A stretch of DNA of 14,878 bases, from positions 1 to 14,878 of the forward strand of contig JAEHDI010000123.1 of NCBI GenBank assembly GCA_016880505.1, in the 5' to 3' direction. Source of the stretch: Bryobacterales bacterium (GTDB lineage Bacteria > Acidobacteriota > Terriglobia > Bryobacterales > Bryobacteraceae). The notes under the pieces are model-generated. The model was not told where the DNA came from. It saw only the letters and a list, made by a program, of their open reading frames with translations, and ran no database searches. This document shows, in pieces, positions 1 to 6,955 of this stretch. The translations under genes were made by a program, and so were the position numbers. How positions within the stretch are numbered: the first letter of the stretch is position 1; each line of letters begins with the position of its first letter.

Positions 1-790
1 GCGACACGTCGGCCGTGAACTGACGCATATGCAGGAACGATTTCTCCAATCTTCCGATCATCTGGTTGAGCGTATCGATGAGGCGATCGAGTTCATCGCC
101 CGTTCCGCTGGCCGGGATGCGGAGGCTGAGATTTGTGCCCGTGATCCTCTGCGTAGCCTCCACGAGGTTGTTGATCGGACGCAGGGCGCGTCCGGCCCAA
201 TACCAACCGAACAGGCTGCCACCGCACACGAAAAGCGGCAGAACAGCGATGTAGATCCAGAGAAATCGTCTGCGAACCGGCTGGGTTATGTCGAAGGACC
301 TTCCGATCGCAACATAATACGGCCTGTTCGTTTGGGCGTCAACCAGCACACCCCAACGCAGCAGATACGTCAAGTGGGACGGATCCGAGCGGTACCGCCA
401 CCCCGCCGCCCTTGACTGAATCGCGGCCCGAATTTCGGCGCGGGATTCCACGCCGATTACGCGATACCCGGGCGAGATCTCCAGGGGCTGGCCCTGCGAA
501 TCGGCGAGAAAGAACACGCGACGGAGGCGCTCGACCGCGAACACTTCGTTCGGGTCGTCCTGGTTGAAGACCCAGACCGGCCCGCTGCCCCTGATTCGGA
601 GGTACCCCACCAGCGCCAGCCATTGTTCGTCTAGCAGTTGGCGCACCTGGCTGTCCTGAATACGGCCGAGAAGATGGTAAAATCCCGCTCCTAGCGCTCC
701 GAACAGCAAGGTGAAGAAAAGCAGGTAGTTCGCCGTCAGCCGAAACCGGAGCCGGCGAGTAATGCGTACGCGTGGCTCGCCGTCAGACAT
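1..790 (-). CDS. Sensor histidine kinase, N-terminal 263 residues (cut by window edge)
   Basis: This is the membrane sensor partner of the adjacent OmpR-type regulator; on stimulus it would autophosphorylate and pass the phosphate on. Reading from the ATG at 790 gives 263 unbroken codons to the edge. A basic N-terminus is followed by a first membrane helix at about residues 20-41. A periplasmic domain of roughly 130 residues follows, then a second helix at about 176-198, then a HAMP linker at about 199-250 with the typical ALRPI and GDELDRL segments. The dimerisation helix then begins, and the visible part ends in RQFTADVS. In this family the next residues should be the phospho-acceptor His motif, which lies outside the window together with the ATPase domain. 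The start overlaps the regulator's stop by 8 bases and has no good ribosome site, so translation is probably coupled. The layout resembles CusS-like kinases; the signal sensed cannot be read from the sequence. Confidence 0.9.
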   Translation of the reverse strand, partial: MSDGEPRVRITRRLRFRLTANYLLFFTLLFGALGAGFYHLLGRIQDSQVRQLLDEQWLALVGYLRIRGSGPVWVFNQDDPNEVFAVERLRRVFFLADSQGQPLEISPGYRVIGVESRAEIRAAIQSRAAGWRYRSDPSHLTYLLRWGVLVDAQTNRPYYVAIGRSFDITQPVRRRFLWIYIAVLPLFVCGGSLFGWYWAGRALRPINNLVEATQRITGTNLSLRIPASGTGDELDRLIDTLNQMIGRLEKSFLHMRQFTADVS

Positions 791-1496
791 CCGTTCGGGA
801 GGGTTCGGTGGACGCCGCCGCCGGCTTCTCCGCCGCGTCAACCATGTAGCCAACGCCGCGGACTGTGTGAATCAACTTTTGCGGCCGCCCTTCATCGATC
901 TTGCTTCGGAGGTGGCGGATATAGACGTCCACGATGTTCGTCAATCCGTCGTAGTCCATTTCCCAAACGTGTTCGACGATCATCGTGCGGCTAAGCGGCC
1001 GGCCCTTGTTTCGCATCAGGTATTCCAGGATGCTGAACTCCTTCGGCGCCAGGTCAATCACCTCGTCGCCGCGGGCGACTTTTCGCCGGATGCAGTCCAA
1101 CGAAAGGTCGCCCACTTGAAGCCGTTCCGCGAGCGGCTGGCCGCGGCGAAGCAACGCCCGGACGCGTGCCTGTAGTTCCACAAACGCGAAGGGTTTGACC
1201 AGATAGTCGTCCGCGCCGAGTTCGAGCCCCTGGACGCGGTCGTCCAGGGTGCCGCGGGCGCTCAGGATCAACACTGGCGGAGAGACCTTCCGATTTCGAA
1301 CTTTTTGCAGGACGGTCAGTCCGTCAATGTCGGGCAACATGAGGTCCAAGATGATCAGATCGTAGTCGATATCGTGAATTCGAGCGAGAGCGGCCGTTCC
1401 GTTTTCGGCGACCTCCACCGTGTATCCACTGCCTTCCAGGCCGCGTGCGATGAAATCTGCTATCCGCTTTTCGTCCTCAATGACCAGAATTCGCAT
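783..1496 (-). CDS. OmpR/PhoB-family DNA-binding response regulator
   Basis: This 237-residue two-component regulator would be phosphorylated by the overlapping kinase and bind DNA as a dimer. The receiver domain (about 1-118) has the acidic pair E7/D8, phospho-acceptor D51 in ILDLMLPD, the switch serine S79 and the conserved K101 in VKPFA. A winged-helix domain (about 128-222) carries the family signatures LAPKEFSILEYL, VDVYIRHLRSKID and IHTVRGVGYM. An Ala/Ser/Thr-rich tail of about 18 residues follows. The open frame continues upstream, but MRILVIEDE is the canonical beginning, so the ATG at 1496 is chosen. No Shine-Dalgarno lies in front; instead GATAAT ends only 12 bases upstream, which suggests a very short leader. 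The receiver and the wing are most like CusR/CopR-type regulators, but the regulon is unknown. Confidence 0.95.
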   Translation of the reverse strand: MRILVIEDEKRIADFIARGLEGSGYTVEVAENGTAALARIHDIDYDLIILDLMLPDIDGLTVLQKVRNRKVSPPVLILSARGTLDDRVQGLELGADDYLVKPFAFVELQARVRALLRRGQPLAERLQVGDLSLDCIRRKVARGDEVIDLAPKEFSILEYLMRNKGRPLSRTMIVEHVWEMDYDGLTNIVDVYIRHLRSKIDEGRPQKLIHTVRGVGYMVDAAEKPAAASTEPSRTDV

Positions 1497-1508
1497 CTTG
1501 GGTAAGAG

Positions 1509-1514
1509 ATTATC
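1509..1514 (-). promoter_or_regulatory. Candidate -10 box of the response regulator gene
   Basis: The minus strand reads GATAAT here, five of six bases of the sigma-70 -10 consensus. No convincing -35 box is seen 16-18 bases upstream. Transcription would begin about six bases before the regulator's ATG at 1496, in agreement with the absence of a ribosome-binding site. This is inferred from motif and spacing only. Confidence 0.35.
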
Positions 1515-1547
1515 AGGTCTTGAGGATGATCGGTAGGGGGAGGGGAT

Positions 1548-1580
1548 CCGGGCCCCGCCGGCTAGTCGCCGGAGGCCCGG
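1548..1580 (-). terminator. GC-only hairpin at the end of the acyltransferase-like gene (possible terminator)
   Basis: The inverted repeat CCGGGCC (1548-1554) / GGCCCGG (1574-1580) encloses a second stem, CCGGC (1558-1562) / GCCGG (1568-1572), with a five-base loop. That makes 12 G-C pairs separated by a small internal loop. The hairpin spans the stop codon of the acyltransferase-like gene. On the minus strand it is followed by a C-rich tract rather than a U-run, so it is not a standard intrinsic terminator. It could be a U-less terminator, an RNA 3'-end stabiliser or a Rho-related site. Confidence 0.4.
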
Positions 1581-2656
1581 CCCGGAATGAAGTACGGATA
1601 GTAGTACGAAAGCCGCAAGCCCCGGAGGTTGTTCCAGTTCGTTCTGAGAACGGAGAGGCCCAACATGAACAGGATGACTCCGACAGCCGCGGCCGCCGCC
1701 TGTCCCGACGTCAGGCTTTCCTTCCAGAACCAGAGCCACCGGCCGTAGACGAGTTCCGTGTGCACCCAATAGACGAGAAGCGACGTGATCCCAAACTGAC
1801 GCACCCAACTCCATCCCGGCGCGGCGCCGTATTGCGTCCACAGATACGCTCCTGCCAGCATGAGCAGAATCACGCCAAGCTTGATCAGGATCAGGGTCGG
1901 GCTGTTCAGCCAGAATTCAGATGCCGGGTACAGCGAATACGGCAGATTTGCCGCGTACTGTGCGCCGAGGATAAGACCGAAACCCACGACGGCGCTCCAT
2001 TGCATGAAGCGGTCCATCAGGTCTTTCCGCATGATGCGGAGGATGCTGCCGGCGCTCATGCCGAAGGCGACGAATGAAGCCCAGGGGAAGAAGGCAAAGA
2101 ACTGGGCGTCGGGGACGAAGTAGGCTCTTAGAACCGAAGGCACGCCCGTCCAACTGAAATGGGATATCCAAGGAGCCGCAACTGCGATGAGCACGCCCGT
2201 AGCCGCGCAAACCCGGACTCGTTGTTCAGTGCGGAACATCGCCAGGAGCGACAACACCGCGATGGAAAGGCCCATGCAGTTGAGGATGTCTACGCGGAAC
2301 AAGTCGGTCCACGGGCTGGCCGGCAGCGCGAAGGCCCAGAGCTGGAGCCGGAAAAGGAACGCAATTCCAAACAGGTAGCCGGCGCGCCGTAACGCCGCCA
2401 CGATACGGGCGCCTCCGGGGAGGCCCTGGCGCTCACGGCTCTCCATCAGAAAAGCGAGCGTAACACCGGTAAGGAACAAGAAGATCGCCGGAGGCATGCC
2501 GCCCACGAACTGCGAAAGAACGTATGGGGAGTCCTGTCTCAGATCAGGGTGAGTGAACGAATGAAACACATGACCTTGCAGCATGATCAGCGCCGCAAGA
2601 CCGCGGGTCCAGTCCAAATATGCGAGTCGGGAGGATGATTTTGAAGCAGATGCCAT
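1562..2656 (-). CDS. Multi-spanning membrane acyltransferase-like protein (DUF1624/HGSNAT-like or acyltransferase-3 type)
   Basis: This is a 364-residue integral membrane protein with roughly ten hydrophobic segments. The first segment carries LDWTRGLAALIMLQGH (D15, R18, H29). That matches the N-terminal pattern of the DUF1624 (heparan-alpha-glucosaminide N-acetyltransferase-like) and acyltransferase-3/DUF418 families, which use a membrane histidine to move acyl groups onto sugars or lipids. A second signature, TSLLVYWVHTELVYG near residues 291-305, is typical of the last part of these families. The acyl acceptor is unknown; an envelope glycan or lipid is the usual kind of substrate. The C-terminus is cytosolic-looking and short. 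The gene lies 36 bases after the LolA-like gene, with a TATAAT box in the gap, so it may have its own promoter. The ATG at 2656 is followed directly by a short polar tail and helix 1. It could also be a non-catalytic relative. Confidence 0.8.
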   Translation of the reverse strand: MASASKSSSRLAYLDWTRGLAALIMLQGHVFHSFTHPDLRQDSPYVLSQFVGGMPPAIFLFLTGVTLAFLMESRERQGLPGGARIVAALRRAGYLFGIAFLFRLQLWAFALPASPWTDLFRVDILNCMGLSIAVLSLLAMFRTEQRVRVCAATGVLIAVAAPWISHFSWTGVPSVLRAYFVPDAQFFAFFPWASFVAFGMSAGSILRIMRKDLMDRFMQWSAVVGFGLILGAQYAANLPYSLYPASEFWLNSPTLILIKLGVILLMLAGAYLWTQYGAAPGWSWVRQFGITSLLVYWVHTELVYGRWLWFWKESLTSGQAAAAAVGVILFMLGLSVLRTNWNNLRGLRLSYYYPYFIPGRASGD

Positions 2657-2685
2657 ACTCAGGGAATAACGGCCTACTTGTTGTT

Positions 2686-2691
2686 ATTATA
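2686..2691 (-). promoter_or_regulatory. Candidate -10 box upstream of the acyltransferase-like gene
   Basis: A perfect TATAAT is present on the minus strand, with its last base 30 bases before the ATG at 2656. It sits in an unusually AT-rich patch inside the 36-base gap after the LolA-like stop. The -35 region would fall inside the 3' end of the LolA-like gene and matches the consensus poorly. Confidence 0.45.
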
Positions 2692-2692
2692 C

Positions 2693-3373
2693 CTACTTTT
2701 GTGGGAACTCACGCTTGACACCGGAAGGCAACTTCAGTGTCACCGCCCGCTCGGAAACCCCCGGGTTAAACTTCAAGTCGACATACGTAATCAGCGTGTA
2801 GTCCCCTGACGGCCGGTAGAACTTCTGTTGCACCGGGTATCCGCCGGTCGCCACCCACAATTCAACCTTGTCCAAATGTTCGCGTGCTGATGCCGCTTTT
2901 GGCTTGAGTTCAAGGCGCGTGACCGCCTCATCGGACACCTTTTCCTCGCCGGTCATCCGAACCAGGTAATTGCTCTGAAGCTCCTGGCCCGAAGTGCCGA
3001 ACCCCAACAGCAGGAACTGGTCCACCAATTCCCGATACTTTCCGAGGTCGTAGATCTGAACGGTTCGGATCTTCGGGTAGTAGATTTGCGCTTTCCGATC
3101 GGCGAAAACTGCCGTTCGGGTATCCGGCTCGTCGAAGTCGATCCGCATCTGGGCGCCACGCTTACCAACCTTCCGCATCTGGATCTTGCCGGTCTCCTCG
3201 GTGGTGTCGTTGATTACGGCTGTGTGGTCCTGCCGCTTGAGACGAGCGCACATGTCGCGGAATGAGGATGCGGATTTGTCCATGGAGGCCAGGACGTCCT
3301 CCAATTGCGATGCGGACAGTTTCGATGCAGGACCCCAGCAGCACAGGCTTAGTATCAAGAGGAGAAGAGGCAT
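2693..3373 (-). CDS. LolA-like outer-membrane lipoprotein-sorting protein
   Basis: This 226-residue exported protein has the LolA/LolB-like fold pattern. LolA carries lipoproteins across the periplasm to the outer membrane. A hydrophobic signal segment spans residues 2-15; its two cysteines lack a proper lipobox, so it is probably periplasmic. The mature part is a series of amphipathic strands: GKIQMRKVGKRGAQMRIDF (about 62-80), the ADRKAQIYYPKIRTVQIYDL stretch (about 91-110), LVDQFLLLGFG (116-126), then KVELWVATGGYPVQQKFY (169-186). This alternation is typical of acidobacterial LolA-like proteins, which are often distant from the E. coli protein. The open frame extends to 3718 inside the upstream gene; the ATG at 3373 is chosen because it begins the signal peptide and leaves a 26-base gap. 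The ribosome site is weak. It probably forms a unit with the preceding small membrane protein. The cargo is unknown, and a true LolA role is unproven. Confidence 0.8.
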   Translation of the reverse strand: MPLLLLILSLCCWGPASKLSASQLEDVLASMDKSASSFRDMCARLKRQDHTAVINDTTEETGKIQMRKVGKRGAQMRIDFDEPDTRTAVFADRKAQIYYPKIRTVQIYDLGKYRELVDQFLLLGFGTSGQELQSNYLVRMTGEEKVSDEAVTRLELKPKAASAREHLDKVELWVATGGYPVQQKFYRPSGDYTLITYVDLKFNPGVSERAVTLKLPSGVKREFPQK

Positions 3374-3399
3374 TCGTGGTTTCAGGGTAGTCGCTTTCG

Positions 3400-3768
3400 T
3401 CAGGGTCTCACGGTCGCCATGTAGCCCTTGATCTCGGACTCGGCGTCGAAGATGGGATCGAGTCGCGCAAAACGCAACTGTTTTCCGAATCGCTTCCGTA
3501 CCAGTTCGGCGGCGGCGTCTTTCTTGCCGGCGTCGGGGACCTGAGCGAGAAGCTCGGGCGCAAGCCAGACGACGTCGGTTCCGTCGTGGGCTTGCAGTAT
3601 CACGATGCTGGAAGGGCGTGGCTGGTCGCGAAACCAGACTTTTGGAGTCAGGAAGATGAAGGCCAAGATGAGCCCGACCATCACGTCGTACTGCCAGCAG
3701 GCCCTCGGGTAATCCCACAGGATAAACCGCTTCAGGCCGGACCAGAAGCTAACAGCCATATCCACCAT
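3400..3768 (-). CDS. Conserved small membrane protein, function unknown
   Basis: This 122-residue protein has a short basic/aromatic N-terminal part (KRFILWDYPRACWQYDVM, about 13-30) and one strong membrane helix at about residues 29-42. After TPKVWFRDQPRP comes a soluble domain of about 75 residues (RPSSIVILQ..., K- and R-rich toward the end), ending in GYMATVRP. I recognise this arrangement from memory as an uncharacterised protein found beside LolA-like genes in Acidobacteria, but no named domain applies. The LolA-like gene begins 26 bases downstream, so co-function in the envelope is plausible. Two starts are possible, ATG 3768 and ATG 3759 (MAVSFWSG); neither has a clear ribosome site. 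A 6-bp inverted repeat occupies the place where one would be expected for 3768. Confidence 0.75.
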   Translation of the reverse strand: MVDMAVSFWSGLKRFILWDYPRACWQYDVMVGLILAFIFLTPKVWFRDQPRPSSIVILQAHDGTDVVWLAPELLAQVPDAGKKDAAAELVRKRFGKQLRFARLDPIFDAESEIKGYMATVRP

Positions 3769-3773
3769 CAGTT

Positions 3774-3797
3774 TAGCACGCAGCCGAAGAAGTGCTA
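3774..3797 (-). promoter_or_regulatory. Inverted repeat just upstream of the small membrane protein gene
   Basis: TAGCAC (3774-3779) and GTGCTA (3792-3797) are perfect complements around a 12-base loop that, on the minus strand, contains CTTCGG (a cUUCGg-like turn in RNA). The 3' arm covers positions -11 to -6 before the ATG at 3768. There is no U-run, so a terminator is unlikely; an operator or a translation-control hairpin is possible, as is chance. Confidence 0.3.
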
Positions 3798-3812
3798 CTA
3801 TCCGCTACCGAG

Positions 3813-4784
3813 TCACATGGATGAACCGCAGTCCAGCAGGCCCACAAGGTCGCTGAAGACACCGTAGGCGGTCTGGGCGACGGACGGGGAAATCGAAACC
3901 GTCCCGATTGTACCCATGAGGTCGGTGTGCAGCAGGAGCAAGTTTGAGGTGCCGCGCACGGAAGCGAGGATATCAGTCTCTTCAACAACCTCGGCGCGGA
4001 CGCGCAGGTGTATGCCGTCGCCCGTTCGGCGCGCACGGCTGACCAGGCAGGCGGTTTTTCGCCTGGCGGCGAGTTCAGCCATTCGCTCGGGTGTCAGGCG
4101 GCCGATCCCCTTTGTATCCACCTGCTGCGGAGTGACCATTGCGTCCATCAGCACGTTCGCTAGCGCCGCTGTTTTGGCGGCGGAATCCCAGCCATCGATG
4201 TCAAAGCTGGCATCGGCCTCGGTGATGCCAAGCCGGCGGGCTTCCTCGATTCCCTCTTGCATGCTCTTCCCGTCGCGCATCGCTTCGATCGCGATTTTGG
4301 TGGTCGAATTCAGGACGCCGGTGAAACCTAGTACCCTCACGCCAGGCAGTGTGTGCCGGACGAGGTTGAACACGGGCGCTCCGTCCATCACGGTGGACTC
4401 GAAGCGAAAGCAGACGCCCGCGCCCCGCGCCTCGTCGCGAAGCAATGCGTAGGCGTGGGCGATCGGACCCTTGTTCGCGGTTACGACGTGCATCCGCCGG
4501 GCAAAAGCCGCGCGTACGTGGGAGATGGCAGGCTCGCCTGTTGCCGGGTTGAGGGGCGTCAGCTCGACCATTACCTCGGCGTCCGCCAGGTCGAGGAATT
4601 CGTCCACGGAAGCCGCCGGCGGGCCGAACACCGGATCTGTGAAAGAGTTGTCGTCTCGGTACGCCGTACCATGGCGGGCAGTGTGAATGGCGACAATGCG
4701 AAACGGGAAAGACGGGCGCTGCCGCTCGATGAGCGACGCGAGCGCCCGTCCGACATTGCCAAAACCGATGACCGCGAGTCTCAA
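3813..4784 (-). CDS. Homoserine dehydrogenase-family oxidoreductase, without ACT domain
   Basis: The family reduces aspartate-4-semialdehyde to homoserine with NAD(P)H in the threonine/methionine pathway. This protein has 323 residues. The N-terminal Rossmann domain begins RLAVIGFGNVG (glycines 7-12), and TANKGPIA places the conserved K105. The catalytic part has GITEAD (E189) and DGWDSAAK (D200, K204), which align with the Glu/Asp/Lys set of homoserine dehydrogenases. There is no C-terminal ACT domain, so threonine feedback is not expected. The usual C-terminal glycine-rich YGPGAGG-like segment is replaced by ISPSVAQTAYGVFSDL, so a different substrate is possible. Translation starts at TTG 4784, whose TG forms part of the DUF4139 gene's TGA stop (TTGA). 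GGAG lies only two bases before, so coupling rather than independent initiation is likely. The pairing with a secreted protein gene is odd for a biosynthetic enzyme. Confidence 0.85.
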   Translation of the reverse strand: MRLAVIGFGNVGRALASLIERQRPSFPFRIVAIHTARHGTAYRDDNSFTDPVFGPPAASVDEFLDLADAEVMVELTPLNPATGEPAISHVRAAFARRMHVVTANKGPIAHAYALLRDEARGAGVCFRFESTVMDGAPVFNLVRHTLPGVRVLGFTGVLNSTTKIAIEAMRDGKSMQEGIEEARRLGITEADASFDIDGWDSAAKTAALANVLMDAMVTPQQVDTKGIGRLTPERMAELAARRKTACLVSRARRTGDGIHLRVRAEVVEETDILASVRGTSNLLLLHTDLMGTIGTVSISPSVAQTAYGVFSDLVGLLDCGSSM

Positions 4785-6787
4785 AACTCCATTTTCTCGA
4801 TCAGGGAATTGAGTTCCGATTCTAGCGCAGCTTTCTTCTTCCGCAATTCGAAGCTTTGGTCGCGAAGGCCGGCGAGCTTGATTTCGTTTGCTGCGAGCTG
4901 GCGGGCATATTCCTGAACCTGCTCTTGCTGTCCGGTGACCTGGCGCAGGCTGTTGATGTTCTGACGCAGGCGCTCCTGATCGCGGCTGAGATCGTTCGTC
5001 TGCTGTTCGGCGGCTTGGATGGACTGGTCCACTTCCGCAATCAGCCGCTTCTGCTGGAGGATTCTCTCGAGTTGCTTGCGCGCGCCTTCGTTCAACTCCT
5101 TGTTCTGGACATAGCTGGCCAGTACATCGGGTGTCAGATTGACGATGGCGAGCACGTTTTCGAAAACTCGTTCTTCGACTACCGGAAACTTCTCGTTGGC
5201 GCCGGGAGCAAGCTTCACCTCGAACCGGTAGGCGGTCGCCGTAGTTTCCGCCGGCTTGGCGTTGATCAGCTTGTACTCCGGCCGGACGGGATGCTCGACG
5301 ATGAGCGTCTTCGGTTTCTGGTCTACATTCCGGATGGTATAGGTGCGAGTCTCCTGGACGGCGTGGCGGGAGGTAAGCACACCCCGGCGGAAATGGACTT
5401 CGCGCAAAATCTGCCGCCCGGAGTCGAACTGGGTGGTAATGCGTGTTCCCAGGTCGACGCCATAACTGATGAGCCGCCTGTCGGAGGCCTTCAGCGTTTC
5501 CATGAGCGCCTCGCCGCCGTACGCGGCCGAATCGAAGACGGTCACCGGGCCGCCATCGAGTGTCTTTCCGGTATTGTTTGTGATTTCGGCCGCGTTGGTC
5601 GGGTGTTGGGATCTCTGATCGGCGTAGATGAGCAGCTTGCGCGCGGTGATCTTCTGCTGCAGGAACGGGAGCATGGCCGACTCGCCTTTCTTGACCGTCA
5701 CCGGCGCGGAGAAGCTGTACTCAAACAGCTCGCCTAGCTCACGGCTTTCAGCGGAGGCGGCGATGGTACTGGCGATTTCTTCACGCGGCGCCACTTCCGC
5801 CATTGACGCGGAAGCCGCGAGATCGAGCGTGCGCATCTCTCCGGCTTTAGCGAACGCACGCTTGGCGGGCGCAGGAGGCGCCGCAGCAAGTTGTTCGACA
5901 GCGCCGCCGATGGCGCCTTCATGGACAACCGGGGCCTGCGCGCGCTCCTCCGGCAGTTCAGCGGTCGGACGGCTGATGTAGCGGGGCTCATACAGCTTGC
6001 TCACGAAGGAGATCGGGCGGCCTGAAACCAACGACAGGCGTACCTTGCTCCAATCGTAGCTGGTCACGTTATCGATGATCGCCCATCCCTCGAGCAGCGG
6101 TTCACCGGTGGCGCCGAACACCAGCCGGTAGCTGGACTTCCACACCGGTACCGGGATGACGTAGCTTGCGAAGAGTTGCCGGGCTGCCGAGTCGGCCGAG
6201 TCGATGTAAACGCTGCGCTGCTCGCGCGAACGGGCGCCCGTCATCGCGGCCAGATAATCGCGAATCTGGTTCTGGAGTTCGGCGTCGCGAAATCGGACTT
6301 CGGTGGCGGTGGAGAGATCGAAGGTTCGCAGCGCACCCGAGTCGAGGAGCAGCGTGATTTGCTCGCGCTCCGGATGCTCTTGGGTCGCGGGGACCAGCCT
6401 CGCTCCGACGACGGCTCCGCTGATCGTCTCGGGGCCGGTGCGAAGGTCGATACGCGCTCCTTTCAAGGAATCAATGAGAGTGCTGAGCGCCTGGCGTTCG
6501 CCGAGTTGAAAGGGAAATTCCACCAGTTTGCCCGAGAGGGGCTCGCTCGAATCATAGCGGACACCGGAAATCGAAGTGCCTCGCTTGTCCTCGATGGTAA
6601 GGGACTTGAGAACGTCGTTCATCTCCGACGCCTTGAAATCCAGGCGCGCCGCCTCGCCGGCCGCGACGTCTCCGGAGCGTTCGAAGTAACCGACTCCGTG
6701 TTTGTACAGAACGACTTGCCTGACGGGGAGTTCCGCGCCGTGGGCAAGAAGCATGATGGGGAGCGGGAGAAGAACGAAGCGTGTCAT
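4781..6787 (-). CDS. Secreted DUF4139-domain protein with C-terminal coiled coil
   Basis: This 668-residue exported protein has no known biochemical activity. The ATG at 6787 gives a signal peptide (MTRFVLLPLPIMLLAHGA), and GGAGG lies four bases before it. The open frame continues further upstream only as non-coding sequence. The mature N-terminus, VRQVVLYKHGVGYFERSG, is the typical opening of these proteins. A beta-rich region follows, including YVIPVPVWKSSYRLVFG and GWAIIDNVTSYDWSKVRLSLVSG, the core signature of the DUF4139 domain. An Ala/Pro-rich low-complexity linker follows (around residues 285-345), then a second beta-rich part with FEYSFSAPVTVKKGESAMLPF. The last 110 or so residues are a charged, heptad-like Gln/Glu/Lys-rich coiled coil ending at the C-terminus. 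Location is predicted to be periplasm or cell surface. The stop overlaps the start of the homoserine dehydrogenase gene, so the two are co-translated. Confidence 0.9.
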   Translation of the reverse strand: MTRFVLLPLPIMLLAHGAELPVRQVVLYKHGVGYFERSGDVAAGEAARLDFKASEMNDVLKSLTIEDKRGTSISGVRYDSSEPLSGKLVEFPFQLGERQALSTLIDSLKGARIDLRTGPETISGAVVGARLVPATQEHPEREQITLLLDSGALRTFDLSTATEVRFRDAELQNQIRDYLAAMTGARSREQRSVYIDSADSAARQLFASYVIPVPVWKSSYRLVFGATGEPLLEGWAIIDNVTSYDWSKVRLSLVSGRPISFVSKLYEPRYISRPTAELPEERAQAPVVHEGAIGGAVEQLAAAPPAPAKRAFAKAGEMRTLDLAASASMAEVAPREEIASTIAASAESRELGELFEYSFSAPVTVKKGESAMLPFLQQKITARKLLIYADQRSQHPTNAAEITNNTGKTLDGGPVTVFDSAAYGGEALMETLKASDRRLISYGVDLGTRITTQFDSGRQILREVHFRRGVLTSRHAVQETRTYTIRNVDQKPKTLIVEHPVRPEYKLINAKPAETTATAYRFEVKLAPGANEKFPVVEERVFENVLAIVNLTPDVLASYVQNKELNEGARKQLERILQQKRLIAEVDQSIQAAEQQTNDLSRDQERLRQNINSLRQVTGQQEQVQEYARQLAANEIKLAGLRDQSFELRKKKAALESELNSLIEKMEF

Positions 6788-6955
6788 GGAGCCTCCAAGG
6801 AGGGGATGCCGCCAGCCTACGATTCCTTTCACGCCGGCCCCCCTTGCTATTTCAGGATAATCGCAGCCGGGCTTCACTGGTGATGACGCCCACACTGCTT
6901 GACAGTGCGGAACAAGGCGCGTCAGACTTTGAAGGTTGCCGGCGGAGGAATTGTT
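6788..6955. promoter_or_regulatory. Divergent intergenic region with a TTGACA-containing inverted repeat
   Basis: This space separates the DUF4139 gene (minus) from the barrel gene (plus) and must hold both promoters. On the plus strand a perfect TTGACA (6899-6904) sits inside the inverted repeat CACTG-cttga-CAGTG (6893-6907). The -10 position (about 6922-6928) is weak. If used, transcription would start near 6935, giving a leader of about 20 bases to the ATG at 6956. Next to the DUF4139 start, CCTCC-AA-GGAGG (plus strand) is palindromic and includes that gene's ribosome site. No clear minus-strand promoter was found. Confidence 0.35.

Noticed and set aside
1534..1552. G-rich tract on the plus strand as a G-quadruplex
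   Set aside because: Only three tracts of three or more G are present, so the four-tract rule is not met.
1497..1841. N-terminal extension of the response regulator by over 100 codons
   Set aside because: The receiver fold begins at MRILVIEDE, and the extension is out-of-frame acyltransferase sequence.
4856..5737. 293-codon open frame on the plus strand with Leu-rich stretches
   Set aside because: It is antisense to the DUF4139 coiled coil; the leucines are mirrored Gln/Lys/Glu codons.
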